DNA of 49,361 bases from Patescibacteria group bacterium (GCA_040753135.1 JBFMGR010000001.1:1-49361); one strand, 5' to 3'. Shown: positions 8,548 to 16,184, counted from the first letter of the stretch. The notes: generated by a model from the letters alone, not told the origin. Program-made: numbers and translations.

Positions 8548-9231
8548 ATGAATTCACTTAGTTTTATTGATTCGCTTAACAGCGCTTTGTTGCTGGTTTG
8601 GCAAGAGATTATTATTTATACGCCATTGGTTTTAGTGGCGTTGTTGGTTTTTGTTCTGGGCTTGATTGTGGCTAAGGGCTTAGGCAGTTTAGTGGAAAAG
8701 TTGTTAATGGCAACCAAGCTTGATCAGGGGTTGGCAAAAACCGGCTTGAGAACATTTTTTGATCGGGCCGGAATGCAGCTAAATTCAGCCAGATTTTTTG
8801 GCGAGTTGGTCAGATGGTTTATTATCCTGGCCTTTTTAATGGCCGCGGCTGATATTTTGAAATTAACCGCAGTGACTGGCGCGATTGAAAGACTGCTTTT
8901 CTATTTCCCCAAAGTTGTTGTTGCCGCAGTGGTAATGATTGTCACTTTATTTTTTGCCAATGTTACCCAAAAATTGGTTAAAAGCGCGATTTCAGGAGCC
9001 AATCTCAAAAACAGCGGCTTTGTCAGCGCTTTGGCTAAATGGGCAGTTCTGATCTTCGGACTTTTGATTGCTTTGAGAGAACTCCAGATCGCGGTTGATA
9101 TTATCAACATTCTGTTTACCGGTTTGGTGGCAATGTTAGCAATCTCCGGCGGCTTGGCTTTTGGTTTGGGCGGCAAGGATTTTGCCCAAGATCTTTTAGC
9201 CGGCATTCGCCGCGATGTTGAAGAAAGATAG
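8548..9231 (+). CDS. Small mechanosensitive-channel-like membrane protein
   Basis: The protein has four to five hydrophobic helices (VLVALLVFVLGLIVAKGL, FIILAFLMAAADILKL, VVVAAVVMIVTLFFANVTQ, WAVLIFGLLIALREL, and a Gly/Ala-rich LFTGLVAMLAISGGLAFG) and ends with GGKDFAQDLLAGIRR. This last block resembles the pore-lining TM3 of MscS (AxGLAxGLAlqdsLsN), and the repeated helices resemble the conserved TM helix repeat of CmpX-like proteins. It lacks the soluble beta and C-terminal domains of MscS: only 227 aa. It is likely a minimal pore or regulatory membrane protein; gating is not shown. A strong terminator follows. Confidence 0.72.
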   Translation: MNSLSFIDSLNSALLLVWQEIIIYTPLVLVALLVFVLGLIVAKGLGSLVEKLLMATKLDQGLAKTGLRTFFDRAGMQLNSARFFGELVRWFIILAFLMAAADILKLTAVTGAIERLLFYFPKVVVAAVVMIVTLFFANVTQKLVKSAISGANLKNSGFVSALAKWAVLIFGLLIALRELQIAVDIINILFTGLVAMLAISGGLAFGLGGKDFAQDLLAGIRRDVEER

Positions 9232-9251
9232 GTTTTAAAAACAGCAGAAAT

Positions 9252-9287
9252 CACAGAAAAAACCCCGGTTGACGGGGTTTTTCTGTG
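9252..9287 (+). terminator. Rho-independent terminator between the channel-like gene and folD
   Basis: Arms CACAGAAAAAACCCCG and CGGGGTTTTTCTGTG around loop GTTGA form a 15-bp stem with one bulged A. A T run is built into the 3' arm. The last bases of the stem overlap the TG of the folD promoter. Confidence 0.85.
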
Positions 9288-9294
9288 CTAAAAT
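9286..9294 (+). promoter_or_regulatory. folD promoter, predicted leaderless
   Basis: TGC-TAAAAT ends at 9294, six bases before the ATG at 9301, so the transcript should start at or next to the start codon. Confidence 0.6.
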
Positions 9295-9300
9295 ATCTTT

Positions 9301-10140
9301 ATGATTATTGTTGATGGCAAAAAAATCGCTGAAAAAGTTCTAAGGGGACTGAAACAGAGTCCGGTGAAAGAACAGCTTAAAAGAAAGAAAATCAGCGCGG
9401 TTGCGGTTGAGCCGAATCAGGAAACAGTTCATTTTTTAAAACAAAAACAGAAAATTGCCCAAGAACTAGGGCTTAATTTTGAGGTTTTGGAATTTCCCAA
9501 AAATTTGTCAATCAAAGAACTGGTTAATGAAATCAGGCAATTGGGACAAGATCCGGTGGTTGCCGGCATAATTATTCAACTGCCCCTGCCCCAGCATCTT
9601 GACCGGCAAGCTTTGTTTAATGCCGTGCCGGTGTTTAAGGATATTGACTTGCTTTCCGAGGAAGCTTTTCATCTGCTGTTTTTTGAAGCCGAAGAGATTT
9701 TACCTCCGGTTATTGGCGCGATTGACCGCATTTTTAAAGAACACCAACTGAATTTGACAAATAAATCCGCTGTAGTTTTGGGCGCCGGCAAATTAATCGG
9801 CATCCCCGCTTTAGCCTGGCTGGCTAAAAAAGGCGTTGAGGTTTGTTCTTTAAAGGATTGGTCTGATTCTGCTGAGTACTTTTTACCCCGGGCCGATATT
9901 TTGATTACCGGTTTAGGCAAGCCGGAGATTGTTAAGGCTGAATGCCTGAAAAACGGAGTTTGCGTTTTTGATGTTGGTTATAATTTAGTTAATGGCAAAA
10001 TTAAAGGCGATGTTGATTTTGCTTCAGTCAGCAAAAAAGCAGAAATAATCACCCCGGTGCCAGGCGGAATTGGGCCTTTGGTTGTGGCTTGCTTGTTTGA
10101 GAATCTGTTCAGGCTTTATGAGAGATCTTTGGTTAATTAA
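9301..10140 (+). CDS. folD: FolD methylene-THF dehydrogenase/cyclohydrolase
   Basis: FolD interconverts 5,10-methylene-, methenyl- and 10-formyl-tetrahydrofolate in the cytoplasm. Recognised by VAGIIIQLPLPQHLD, the DIDLLSEEAFH block (usually KDVDGFh), VVLGAGKLIGIPALAWL (usually GRSxiVGkP) for NADP binding, and PVPGGIGPLVVACL at the C-terminus (usually PGGVGPMT). In the N-terminal active site the Lys of YxxxK is kept (FLKQKQK) but the Tyr position appears to be Phe, and the nucleotide loop lacks the GRS triplet. At 279 aa it is of normal length. It is thus a divergent FolD; one of the two activities could be altered. Confidence 0.88.
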   Translation: MIIVDGKKIAEKVLRGLKQSPVKEQLKRKKISAVAVEPNQETVHFLKQKQKIAQELGLNFEVLEFPKNLSIKELVNEIRQLGQDPVVAGIIIQLPLPQHLDRQALFNAVPVFKDIDLLSEEAFHLLFFEAEEILPPVIGAIDRIFKEHQLNLTNKSAVVLGAGKLIGIPALAWLAKKGVEVCSLKDWSDSAEYFLPRADILITGLGKPEIVKAECLKNGVCVFDVGYNLVNGKIKGDVDFASVSKKAEIITPVPGGIGPLVVACLFENLFRLYERSLVN

Positions 10141-10207
10141 GTTTTGCCAGAAATTGACACGATTTAATTAAGAGTTAAAATTAATCTAAATAATTAAAAT
10201 AAAAAAT

Positions 10208-11182
10208 ATGAAACAATTCCTTATCGCTTTGGTCCTGTTTGGTTTTTTAGGCCAGAGTGCTTATGCGGGTTGGTTTGATCAAGCAGGCGATTTTCTGCTC
10301 GGTCAGATTAACCAGGTAGAAAGAGCTTTGGCGCCTGAAAAAATTCAGGAGTTAAAACAGGATTTATTCAAAGTTGAGTCCCAGGAACAGCGCCAGCAAA
10401 GACAGGAAATAAAACAGCAGATTCAGGAGCAAAGGCAGGAATTACAGCAAGAGACACAAGAGCAGCGCAAGAATTTGCGCTTAAGGGTTTTGGAAGTTAA
10501 AAAACAACCCTTAGCACAGCCTTTGGTGCCGACAGAGGTCAGGCGCGAATTGCTGAATAAAAAAGTTCAGACTCAAGAAGAGTTTTTGCAAAAGCGGGAA
10601 GAATGGCGCAACCAAATCCAGCAGCGCCAAGAAGAGTTCAGAGCCCAGATTCAGGAGAATCGGGCCGAACTAAAAACTTATATTGAAGAAAAACGGGTTG
10701 CTTTAAAAGAGCAGCTGCAGAATATCCGGGATGAGCGCAAGCAGGCGATTGTTGAGCGAATTGATCAAAGAATAGATGAACTGAATCAAAGAATGACCAA
10801 TCATTTTTTGGCAGTTTTGGAAAAACTGGAAACCGTTTTGGAGCGGATTGGTTCCCGGGCCGATAAAGCCGAAGCCAATGGCCTTGATGTTTCCGCGGTT
10901 AGGTCAGCGATTACCGAAGCTGAACAGGCAATTGCCGCGGCCAGAACCGCTGTGGCAGAGCAATCAGGGAAGACCTATTTAATTAATATTACTGACGAGG
11001 AAAACTTGAAAGCTGATGTTGGCCAAGCCCGTCAAGCTTTGGCTGAAGATCTGAAAGCGGTCAGAGAAGTAATTAAATCAGCTCATGACGCAGTCCGTCG
11101 GGCCGCAGTAGCTTTAGCGCAGATTCCTCGGGTTGATGAACTGGAGATTGAGACAAGTCCGACCCCAGAGCCAGCAGATTAA
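10208..11182 (+). CDS. Secreted coiled-coil protein, unknown function
   Basis: I do not recognise a named family. Residues 1-20 form a signal peptide (FLIALVLFGFLGQSAYA, cleavage expected after AYA). Residues about 45-180 are an extended Gln/Glu/Arg-rich helix (repeated EQRQE, REEWRNQIQQRQEEF, EEKRVALKEQLQ), almost certainly a coiled coil; residues about 190-320 are Ala/Val-rich helices (SAITEAEQAIAAARTAVAEQ, DLKAVREVIKSAHDAVRRA) ending in a Pro/Glu tail. Similar proteins are frequent next to envelope genes in Patescibacteria. The small membrane protein 24 bases downstream probably shares its transcript. Confidence 0.75.
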   Translation: MKQFLIALVLFGFLGQSAYAGWFDQAGDFLLGQINQVERALAPEKIQELKQDLFKVESQEQRQQRQEIKQQIQEQRQELQQETQEQRKNLRLRVLEVKKQPLAQPLVPTEVRRELLNKKVQTQEEFLQKREEWRNQIQQRQEEFRAQIQENRAELKTYIEEKRVALKEQLQNIRDERKQAIVERIDQRIDELNQRMTNHFLAVLEKLETVLERIGSRADKAEANGLDVSAVRSAITEAEQAIAAARTAVAEQSGKTYLINITDEENLKADVGQARQALAEDLKAVREVIKSAHDAVRRAAVALAQIPRVDELEIETSPTPEPAD

Positions 11183-11205
11183 ATTAAAACTAATAAACTA
11201 AAACT

Positions 11206-11457
11206 ATGAATAAGAAAAAAATTCTTTTGGCAATCGGACTGGTTGTTCTTTTGCTTGGTATCGGGCTTTATTTTTACTGGCAAACGAACCGGCAAAAAGG
11301 TTTAGAACAAGCAGTGCCGTCAGCTGAACCGATTCCATTGGAAGAGATAACCAGCGGCGACACCAGTTCAGCGATCCAGCAGGAGATTGAGAATATTGAT
11401 TTGGGCGATCTGGACAGCGAACTCCAAGCGATTGACCAGGAACTGGAAAATCTATAG
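11206..11457 (+). CDS. Small single-pass membrane protein, unknown function
   Basis: 83 aa with a Lys-rich start (MNKKK), one membrane helix (ILLAIGLVVLLLGIGLYFYW, residues 5-25) and an acidic outer part with short repeats of the type IENIDLGDLDSELQAIDQELENL. Start ATG follows a short gap of 23 bases after the coiled-coil gene, so the two are likely cotranscribed and may interact. No family recognised. Confidence 0.7.
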   Translation: MNKKKILLAIGLVVLLLGIGLYFYWQTNRQKGLEQAVPSAEPIPLEEITSGDTSSAIQQEIENIDLGDLDSELQAIDQELENL

Positions 11458-11616
11458 AAACTTTGACCCTGGTTGAATATTTATGTGTTTAAACGAGTGG
11501 GGCGGAATAGTCACCATTTTCAACTTTTAGCTATTTTCCAGAGTTTTTGGTAATCTATTTTGGGTCGGGACTCACTCGAAGAGAAATTAATTGTCCAGGA
11601 TTTGATTTTTATTGCA

Positions 11617-11976
11617 ATGAATTATTATTTATCAGTTTTAAAAAAATACGCGGAGTTTAATGGACGCGCCCGTAGAGCAGAGTATTGGTATTTTGTTCTA
11701 TTTAACGCCATTATTATTTTTGGGTTAAATTTAGTAGAAACTTTGTTTGGTGGCGGAGGTATTTTGAGCGGGATTTATCAGCTAGCTGTGATAGTTCCAA
11801 CTATTGCGGTCGGTGTCCGCAGAATGCATGACGTTAATAAGAGCGGTTGGTTCCTTTTAATTCCGATTTATAATTTTATCTTGACAGTTATTGATGGGAC
11901 GAGGGGTGATAATAAATATGGCCCTGATCCAAAAGCAACAGGCACCAACGAGAATGTTGTTGTTTCCCAAAATTAA
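11617..11976 (+). CDS. DUF805 family membrane protein
   Basis: DUF805 proteins are small inner-membrane proteins of unknown role. The family hallmark is seen at the N-terminus, YAEFNGRARRAEYWYFVLFN, followed by helices, the motif VGVRRMHDVNKSGWFLLIP and a C-terminal GDNKYGPDP. I choose the ATG at 11617 (MNYYLSVLKKYAEF) because it matches the family start; the open frame extends 57 bases further upstream from a TTG but without similarity. Length 119 aa. The 159 bases before it hold no gene that I can see. Confidence 0.9.
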   Translation: MNYYLSVLKKYAEFNGRARRAEYWYFVLFNAIIIFGLNLVETLFGGGGILSGIYQLAVIVPTIAVGVRRMHDVNKSGWFLLIPIYNFILTVIDGTRGDNKYGPDPKATGTNENVVVSQN

Positions 11977-11985
11977 AAACTAGAC

Positions 11986-12010
11986 TCGCCCCGTGGTAAA
12001 CACGGGGCGA
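11986..12010 (-). terminator. Terminator for tRNA-Ala(UGC)
   Basis: 10-bp stem TCGCCCCGTG / CACGGGGCGA with loop GTAAA. On the minus strand it lies a few bases after the tRNA CCA and is followed by AGTTTTTAATTTT, a typical T run. It can also face the convergent DUF805 gene. Confidence 0.8.
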
Positions 12011-12015
12011 ACCCT

Positions 12016-12089
12016 TGGTGGACCGTGCGAGAATTGAACTCGCGTCTCCCGCGTGCAAGGCGGGTGCACTGCCACTATGCTAACGGCCC
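12016..12089 (-). tRNA. tRNA-Ala (anticodon UGC)
   Basis: Minus strand: acceptor GGGCCGT / ACGGTCC with the G3:U70 alanine determinant, anticodon arm CCCGC-CTTGCAC-GCGGG giving TGC, T arm GCGAG-TTCAATT-CTCGC, encoded CCA. Length 74 nt. Together with the CGC isoacceptor at 3637 it gives two alanine tRNAs in the window. Confidence 0.96.
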
Positions 12090-12103
12090 CAAATCTCCAG
12101 CAG

Positions 12104-12146
12104 AATGAACAAAGCGCGGTGTTCTGCCAGCTGAACTACGAGCCCG
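12104..12146 (-). pseudogene. tRNA 5'-half fragment
   Basis: Directly upstream of tRNA-Ala(UGC), the minus strand carries GGGCTCG, TA, then a well-formed D arm (GTTC-AGCTGGCA-GAAC) and the 5' side of an anticodon stem (CCGCG, then CTTTG). The matching 3' side of the anticodon stem, the T arm and the 3' acceptor strand are absent; after CTTTG the sequence departs from any tRNA. The anticodon cannot be assigned. It is either a tRNA remnant cut at the anticodon or an unusual split gene. Confidence 0.6.
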
Positions 12147-12182
12147 GATTGGATTTAGCTTAGCTTAAATATTTTGGTTTTT

Positions 12183-12227
12183 CAATAAACAACCCCGCCA
12201 CGTCAAACGTGGCGGGGTTGTTTATTG
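12183..12227. terminator. 21-bp perfect hairpin, bidirectional terminator
   Basis: Arms 12183-12203 and 12207-12227 are perfect inverted copies (cores AACCCCGCCACGT / ACGTGGCGGGGTT) with loop CAA, flanked by AATAAA/TTTATT. It lies downstream of the minus-strand zinc-ribbon gene at 12241 and upstream of the tRNA fragment. Confidence 0.8.
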
Positions 12228-12240
12228 TATCCAATTAAAG

Positions 12241-12396
12241 CTATTTTTGAGGCAAAAATCTCATCATTGTGGTGCCGCAATCAGGGCAAACGCCTTTCAT
12301 TGCCGGTCTGGTTTTGCCGCCTCTGGCATTGACCTTGGTTTCTTTGGCGTCTTTCATCTCTTTTTTTGCCTTGCATCTGACGCAGTATGCTTCCAT
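12241..12396 (-). CDS. 51-aa zinc-ribbon protein (DUF5679-like)
   Basis: A short gene read on the minus strand from the ATG at 12396 to TAG. The 51-residue product begins MEAYCVRCKAKKEM, has a Gly/Arg-rich middle (NARGGKTRPAMKG) and ends VCPDCGTTMMRFLPQK. Two CxxC knuckles (C5/C8 and C37/C40) form a probable zinc ribbon. The composition matches DUF5679, small zinc-ribbon proteins common in Patescibacteria, sometimes annotated as topoisomerase-related; the function is unknown. A 21-bp hairpin terminator follows directly. Confidence 0.85.
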   Translation of the reverse strand: MEAYCVRCKAKKEMKDAKETKVNARGGKTRPAMKGVCPDCGTTMMRFLPQK

Positions 12397-12462
12397 AATT
12401 TTGTTTTAATGGCTTAATTCTTACTTAATAATAAACTATTTTTTAGATTAGTCAAATTTAAT

Positions 12463-13446
12463 TCAGGTTTGGTCTTCTAAAGCAGTTTGAGCAGTAATTT
12501 CATTTTTGTTTCTTAAAATCTTAAAGCTGATTGGTTTGCCTTGATTCTTTTTCCTTAAAATCTGCTTTAAGCTGTTTTTCTGGGTGATTTTTTCATTGTC
12601 TGCTTCCAAAATGATGTCGCCTTCTTTTAAGCCGGCCCGGTCAGCCGGGCTATGGGGGATAACGCCTTGGCCGTCCGGTTCTGGCTCGCGCAAAATATAA
12701 GCGCCGTAATCAACCGGCAGGTTGTATTTTTGTTTAAGATCTTTATTTAAAGTAATATAGCGGATGCCAAGATAAAACCGCTTAATTTTGCCGAATTTTT
12801 TAATATCCGCCAAATCCTGTTTAATTAAGTCTATCGGGATGGCAAAGCCAATGTTTTCATAGCTGTTAATCATCGCGGTGTTAATTCCAATTGCTTTGCC
12901 GGATAAATTAATTAACGGTCCTCCGGAGTTGCCCGGGTTGATTGCTGCATCGGTCTGGATTAAACCTCTTAACTCAAAAGTTTGGTGATAAGCTTCGTCA
13001 GTAGCTAAGATATTCCGCGACAAGCCGGAAACAATTCCTGTGGAAACAGTCTTGTGTAAACCTCCGAGAACATTGCCAATGGCAATTACGGCTTCACCCA
13101 ACTCTAATTTTGCCGAATTACCGAGTTTAATAAAAGGAGTTTTTTCTTTGGTTTTAATCTGAAGCAAAGCAATGTCATTGATTGGGTCGCGGCTAATCAC
13201 TTCAGCGTAATATTTTTTTCCGTTCCAATTAAGCCAATAATCGCCGGCAGTTTCAAAAACTACATGCCGGTTAGTGGCAACCAGTCCGGAATTGTTGATA
13301 AAAAATCCTGAACCGGTTTCCAATTCGGTTAATTCTTGCTCTGTTGTTTTGTCCGCCAGATCGCCGATTTCCTTTGTCGGTTTGATTAAAATGATGCTGG
13401 CAACTGCCGGAGAGATTTTCTTAATAATTTTTGGAACTGAAGCCAT
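12463..13446 (-). CDS. HtrA/DegP-like serine protease with PDZ domain
   Basis: Trypsin-fold protease with the triad His61 (TNRHVV), Asp91 (INDIALLQI) and Ser174 (INPGNSGGPL), followed by one PDZ domain (about residues 215-320: YGAYILREPEPDGQGVIPHSPADRAGLKEGDIIL). These proteases handle misfolded envelope proteins. Unusually, the N-terminus MASVPKIIKKISPAVASIILI has no signal peptide or membrane helix, so either the protein is cytoplasmic or it leaves the cell by another route. Start choice is supported by an extended -10 just 7 bases upstream. Length 327 aa. Confidence 0.9.
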   Translation of the reverse strand: MASVPKIIKKISPAVASIILIKPTKEIGDLADKTTEQELTELETGSGFFINNSGLVATNRHVVFETAGDYWLNWNGKKYYAEVISRDPINDIALLQIKTKEKTPFIKLGNSAKLELGEAVIAIGNVLGGLHKTVSTGIVSGLSRNILATDEAYHQTFELRGLIQTDAAINPGNSGGPLINLSGKAIGINTAMINSYENIGFAIPIDLIKQDLADIKKFGKIKRFYLGIRYITLNKDLKQKYNLPVDYGAYILREPEPDGQGVIPHSPADRAGLKEGDIILEADNEKITQKNSLKQILRKKNQGKPISFKILRNKNEITAQTALEDQT

Positions 13447-13453
13447 TTTATTT

Positions 13454-13462
13454 AGTATAGCA
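13454..13462 (-). promoter_or_regulatory. Extended -10 of the HtrA-like gene, predicted leaderless
   Basis: On the minus strand TGC-TATACT ends at 13454, seven bases before the ATG at 13446. Transcription is expected to start at or next to the start codon. Confidence 0.55.
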
Positions 13463-13537
13463 AAACTTGTTTAAATTAAAACAATTTTGACTTTAGGGTT
13501 TGGCCGTGATAGATTATTTTAATTAACTAATAAATCA

Positions 13538-14218
13538 ATGGAAAAACTGAAAAAACTTTTTAAAGAAAATAGTTTAAGCATTTTTGCTTTACTGGTTATG
13601 GGAGGAATTGTTTATTTGGCTGTTTCCCAGAGCCGCGTCCCTAAACAAGTAAAGCCGGCAATAGCAGAACCGCCCGGCTCCGGTCAATTAGCGAGCAATC
13701 CGAACATAGATGGTTGGCCGTTTTTGGGTAATCCAGACGCCAAAGTGGTTTTTGTTGAGTTTGGCGACTACCAATGCGGTTTTTGCGGCCGGTTTAATCA
13801 AGAAACTTTACCCGAATTAAAAGAAAAGTACATTGATACCGGCAAGATTAAGTTTGTTTATAAGGATTTCGTTATTTTTGGCGAGATTTCTAAGCTGGCA
13901 GCCCAGGCAGCCCATTGCGCCGGCGATCAGGGCAAATTTTTTGAGTACCATGATGAAATTTTTAACAACCAAGCCGATGGCTTAAATTCGGAATTGCTAA
14001 AAAATATTGCCAGCGACCTCGGTTTAAATAGTCAGGAATTTGATTCCTGTCTTGACTCCGGTAAATATGCCGATAAGGTGGATCAGTCAACCAATGAGGG
14101 CATTAGTTTCGGAATTGAAGGGACGCCAACCTCATTTATTAATGGCCAGCCGGTTCTTGGCGCCCAAGGACTTTCTGCTTTTGAGACAATCATTGATCCG
14201 CTTTTAGAAAGTAATTAA
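13538..14218 (+). CDS. Membrane-anchored DsbA-like thiol oxidoreductase
   Basis: An N-terminal signal anchor (residues 14-30, SIFALLVMGGIVYLAVS) is followed by a thioredoxin-fold DsbA domain (PF13462 type). The active site is CGFC (Cys80-Cys83) in VEFGDYQCGFCGRF; the cis-Pro loop is GIEGTPTSFINGQ. The helical insertion contains further Cys residues (AHCAGDQG, FDSCLDSG). It probably forms or isomerises disulfides in exported proteins outside the membrane. The glutaredoxin-like gene and trxB follow in the same direction, making a thiol-redox cluster. Length 226 aa. Confidence 0.9.
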   Translation: MEKLKKLFKENSLSIFALLVMGGIVYLAVSQSRVPKQVKPAIAEPPGSGQLASNPNIDGWPFLGNPDAKVVFVEFGDYQCGFCGRFNQETLPELKEKYIDTGKIKFVYKDFVIFGEISKLAAQAAHCAGDQGKFFEYHDEIFNNQADGLNSELLKNIASDLGLNSQEFDSCLDSGKYADKVDQSTNEGISFGIEGTPTSFINGQPVLGAQGLSAFETIIDPLLESN

Positions 14219-14236
14219 GAATAATTTAAAAAAGTT

Positions 14237-14467
14237 ATGGAAGTAAAGATTTATACCACTTCAACCTGTCCTTATTGCCAGATGGCAAAGGCATTTATGA
14301 AAGAAAACGGAATTGAGTTTCAGGAGATTAATGTAGCTGAAGATCAGCAGGCGTTGACCCAGATGGTTCAAAAAAGCGGCCAGATGGGCGTGCCGGTAAT
14401 TGAGATAGATGGCCAGATTGTGGTTGGTTTTGACCGGCCAAAATTAGCCCAATTGCTGGGAATTTAA
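14237..14467 (+). CDS. Glutaredoxin-like protein (NrdH/Grx family)
   Basis: 76-aa thioredoxin-fold protein with active site Cys11-Pro-Tyr-Cys14 in TTSTCPYCQMAKAFM, the MGVPVIEIDGQIVVGFDRPKL block with cis-Pro and the C-terminal LAQLLGI. It reduces disulfides or glutathione mixed disulfides; as no glutathione genes are seen, reduction by TrxB at 14611 (as for NrdH) is a reasonable inference. Starts 18 bases after the DsbA-like gene. Confidence 0.9.
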   Translation: MEVKIYTTSTCPYCQMAKAFMKENGIEFQEINVAEDQQALTQMVQKSGQMGVPVIEIDGQIVVGFDRPKLAQLLGI

Positions 14468-14499
14468 AATCCTAAATTCTAATCTTTAAATAATATTAA

Positions 14500-14610
14500 T
14501 CGGGCGCTTCCGATATGAAAGTAGATTTCCCTTTACTTAAAGCCATTTTTGATTTTGGTTGTTGGAATTTGTTTAGAAATTAGGAATTAGATATTGGGAT
14601 TTTCAGTTTT
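14500..14610. repeat. AT-rich low-complexity spacer before trxB
   Basis: Contains units such as TTTAGAAATTAGGAATTAGATATTGGG, the dispersed repeat style found at 16905, 18520 and 34780. No ORF or hairpin is evident. Confidence 0.4.
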
Positions 14611-15540
14611 ATGTTTGAGGTAATTATTATTGGCGCTTCAGCGGCCGGAATTTCTTCAGCAATCTATCTTTCGCGACGGGGGATTAAACCGCTGATTTTA
14701 GGTTTTGAGCTTGGCGGAGAGATGGCTTTGTCAGGCGAAGTGGGGAATTATCCCGGCTTTGGTCAAACCAACGGAGTTGAGTTAACTGAAAAGTTTTTAA
14801 GCCATTTAAGGCAGTATCAGGCAGAGCCGGTTTTGGGGGTTAAGATAACCGGCCTGAAAAAAGCTGATGACGGTTTTACGGTTGAGGGCTGGAAAGATTC
14901 AGAAGCTAATCAGGTTAAATATCAAGCTAAAGCTGTGATTATCGCTTCGGGCGCTCATCCAAGAGAGTTAAATGTGCCCGGAGAAAAAGAGTTGCGCGGT
15001 AAAGGCGTGAGTTATTGCACTGTTTGTGACGGGCCGTTGTTTAAAGATAAAGTCGTGGTGATTATCGGCGGCGGCGATTCAGCCAATGAAGCCGGAATAA
15101 TGATGAACGAAATTGCTCAAAAAACTTATCTGATAACGAAAAATCCGGAGATGAAAGGCGACCCGTCTTTGATCAGGCGTTTGAAAGAGTCAAAGAATGT
15201 TGAGATTATTCCGAAAGCGATGACAGAAAAAATTCTTGGCGACGGTTTTGTTTCCGGAATTGAGTATAAAGACCTGAGTTCAGGAGAAACAAAAACAATT
15301 CAGGCGCAGGGCGTGTTTATTCATATCGGTATGATCCCGAACTCGGATTTTGTTATGCCGGAATTGGCTAAAAATGAGCGGGGCGAGATTATTATTGATA
15401 AGTTTTGCCGGACCAATCTTCCCGGAGTTTTTGCTGCCGGGGATATCACTGATGTTCAGTATAAGCAGATCGGGATTGCGGTTGGTCAAGGAATCTGCGC
15501 CGGCTTATCCGCGGTTGATTATTTGAATAAACTGGACTAA
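14611..15540 (+). CDS. trxB: Thioredoxin reductase-like flavoprotein
   Basis: FAD-binding GASAAGISSAIYL at the N-terminus, redox-active Cys136-Thr-Val-Cys139 in SYCTVCDGP, NADPH-binding GGGDSANEAG and the C-terminal GVFAAGDITD that closes the FAD site. At 309 aa it is a standard low-molecular-weight TrxB, reducing thioredoxin or glutaredoxin-like proteins with NADPH. The upstream neighbours supply likely partners (glutaredoxin-like, DsbA-like). Confidence 0.94.
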   Translation: MFEVIIIGASAAGISSAIYLSRRGIKPLILGFELGGEMALSGEVGNYPGFGQTNGVELTEKFLSHLRQYQAEPVLGVKITGLKKADDGFTVEGWKDSEANQVKYQAKAVIIASGAHPRELNVPGEKELRGKGVSYCTVCDGPLFKDKVVVIIGGGDSANEAGIMMNEIAQKTYLITKNPEMKGDPSLIRRLKESKNVEIIPKAMTEKILGDGFVSGIEYKDLSSGETKTIQAQGVFIHIGMIPNSDFVMPELAKNERGEIIIDKFCRTNLPGVFAAGDITDVQYKQIGIAVGQGICAGLSAVDYLNKLD

Positions 15541-15596
15541 CTGAATTAATTAGTTTTTTCCGCCTTTCTTTTTTATCTCGCTTGATCTTGTTTTAT

Positions 15597-15628
15597 CTTA
15601 CTTCTATACTCTAGAGTATAGAAGTAAG
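15597..15628. promoter_or_regulatory. 32-bp perfect palindrome upstream of the TrpR-like gene
   Basis: A perfect palindrome without a spacer; the left half is CTTACTTCTATACTCT and the centre is CTAG. Its inner 26 bp (half ACTTCTATACTCT) recur exactly at 16185-16210 after the gene. It lies 47 bases before the ATG at 15676. It has no T run, so a dimeric protein-binding site, most simply an operator for the TrpR-like product, is more likely than a terminator. Confidence 0.6.
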
Positions 15629-15675
15629 GCGTTTTGTTCAATTTAAATAAACTGTTAAATTCACAGTAAAATAAT

Positions 15676-16167
15676 ATGCCAAGAAAGCGGCCGGAAACAA
15701 TTGAAGAAATTGAAAGAAAAAGAATTTTAAATCAGTTTTGGACCATGGTCTCTCTTTTGGGAACCAAAGAAGAGGCGAAAAACTTTTTTAAAGACTTATT
15801 AAGCGAAACCGAAGCATTGATGCTGGCCAGGCGAATTGAAATTGCCCGATTGTTATTGCAAAACTGGAGTTATGAGGAGATTAAAAAAGAGCTTTCTACT
15901 GCTGCGGCCACAATCGCTTCGGTCCACCGCTGGCTTGAAGGCGGTTTTGGCGGTTACCAGAAGGAAATGAAAAAAATGGAACAAGTTGTATATGAAGAAG
16001 AAGCCGAGGCGCTGAAAAAAATTGAAGCCAATCATCCCTTTACCGGGATTGAATGGATGAAAAGAAAATATCCGTTCCATTTTCTTTTGGTGAGTCTTTT
16101 ACAATTTGGGATTAAAGAAGATAAAAAGAAAAAAAGCCCTACGCCTACGCCTAAGCCTAAGAGGTAA
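15676..16167 (+). CDS. TrpR/YerC-family DNA-binding regulator
   Basis: The helix-turn-helix region (about residues 45-95) matches the YerC/YecD branch of the TrpR superfamily: LSETEALMLARRIEIARLLL, SYEEIKKELSTAAATIASVHRWL, then EGGFGGYQ. These proteins bind palindromic DNA as dimers; the ligand of this branch is not established. A basic tail (KEDKKKKSPTPTPKPKR) follows and is longer than in YerC. The 163-aa protein is encoded between two identical 26-bp palindromes with a CTAG centre, strong circumstantial evidence for autoregulation. No tryptophan biosynthesis gene is nearby. Confidence 0.88.
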   Translation: MPRKRPETIEEIERKRILNQFWTMVSLLGTKEEAKNFFKDLLSETEALMLARRIEIARLLLQNWSYEEIKKELSTAAATIASVHRWLEGGFGGYQKEMKKMEQVVYEEEAEALKKIEANHPFTGIEWMKRKYPFHFLLVSLLQFGIKEDKKKKSPTPTPKPKR

Positions 16168-16184
16168 TTTTTAATTTTTACCCT

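Noticed and set aside
10370-10700. Tandem repeat or CRISPR-like array in the Gln/Glu-rich gene
   Set aside because: The repetition comes from coiled-coil codons (CAG, GAA, CGC) without fixed period or spacer pattern.
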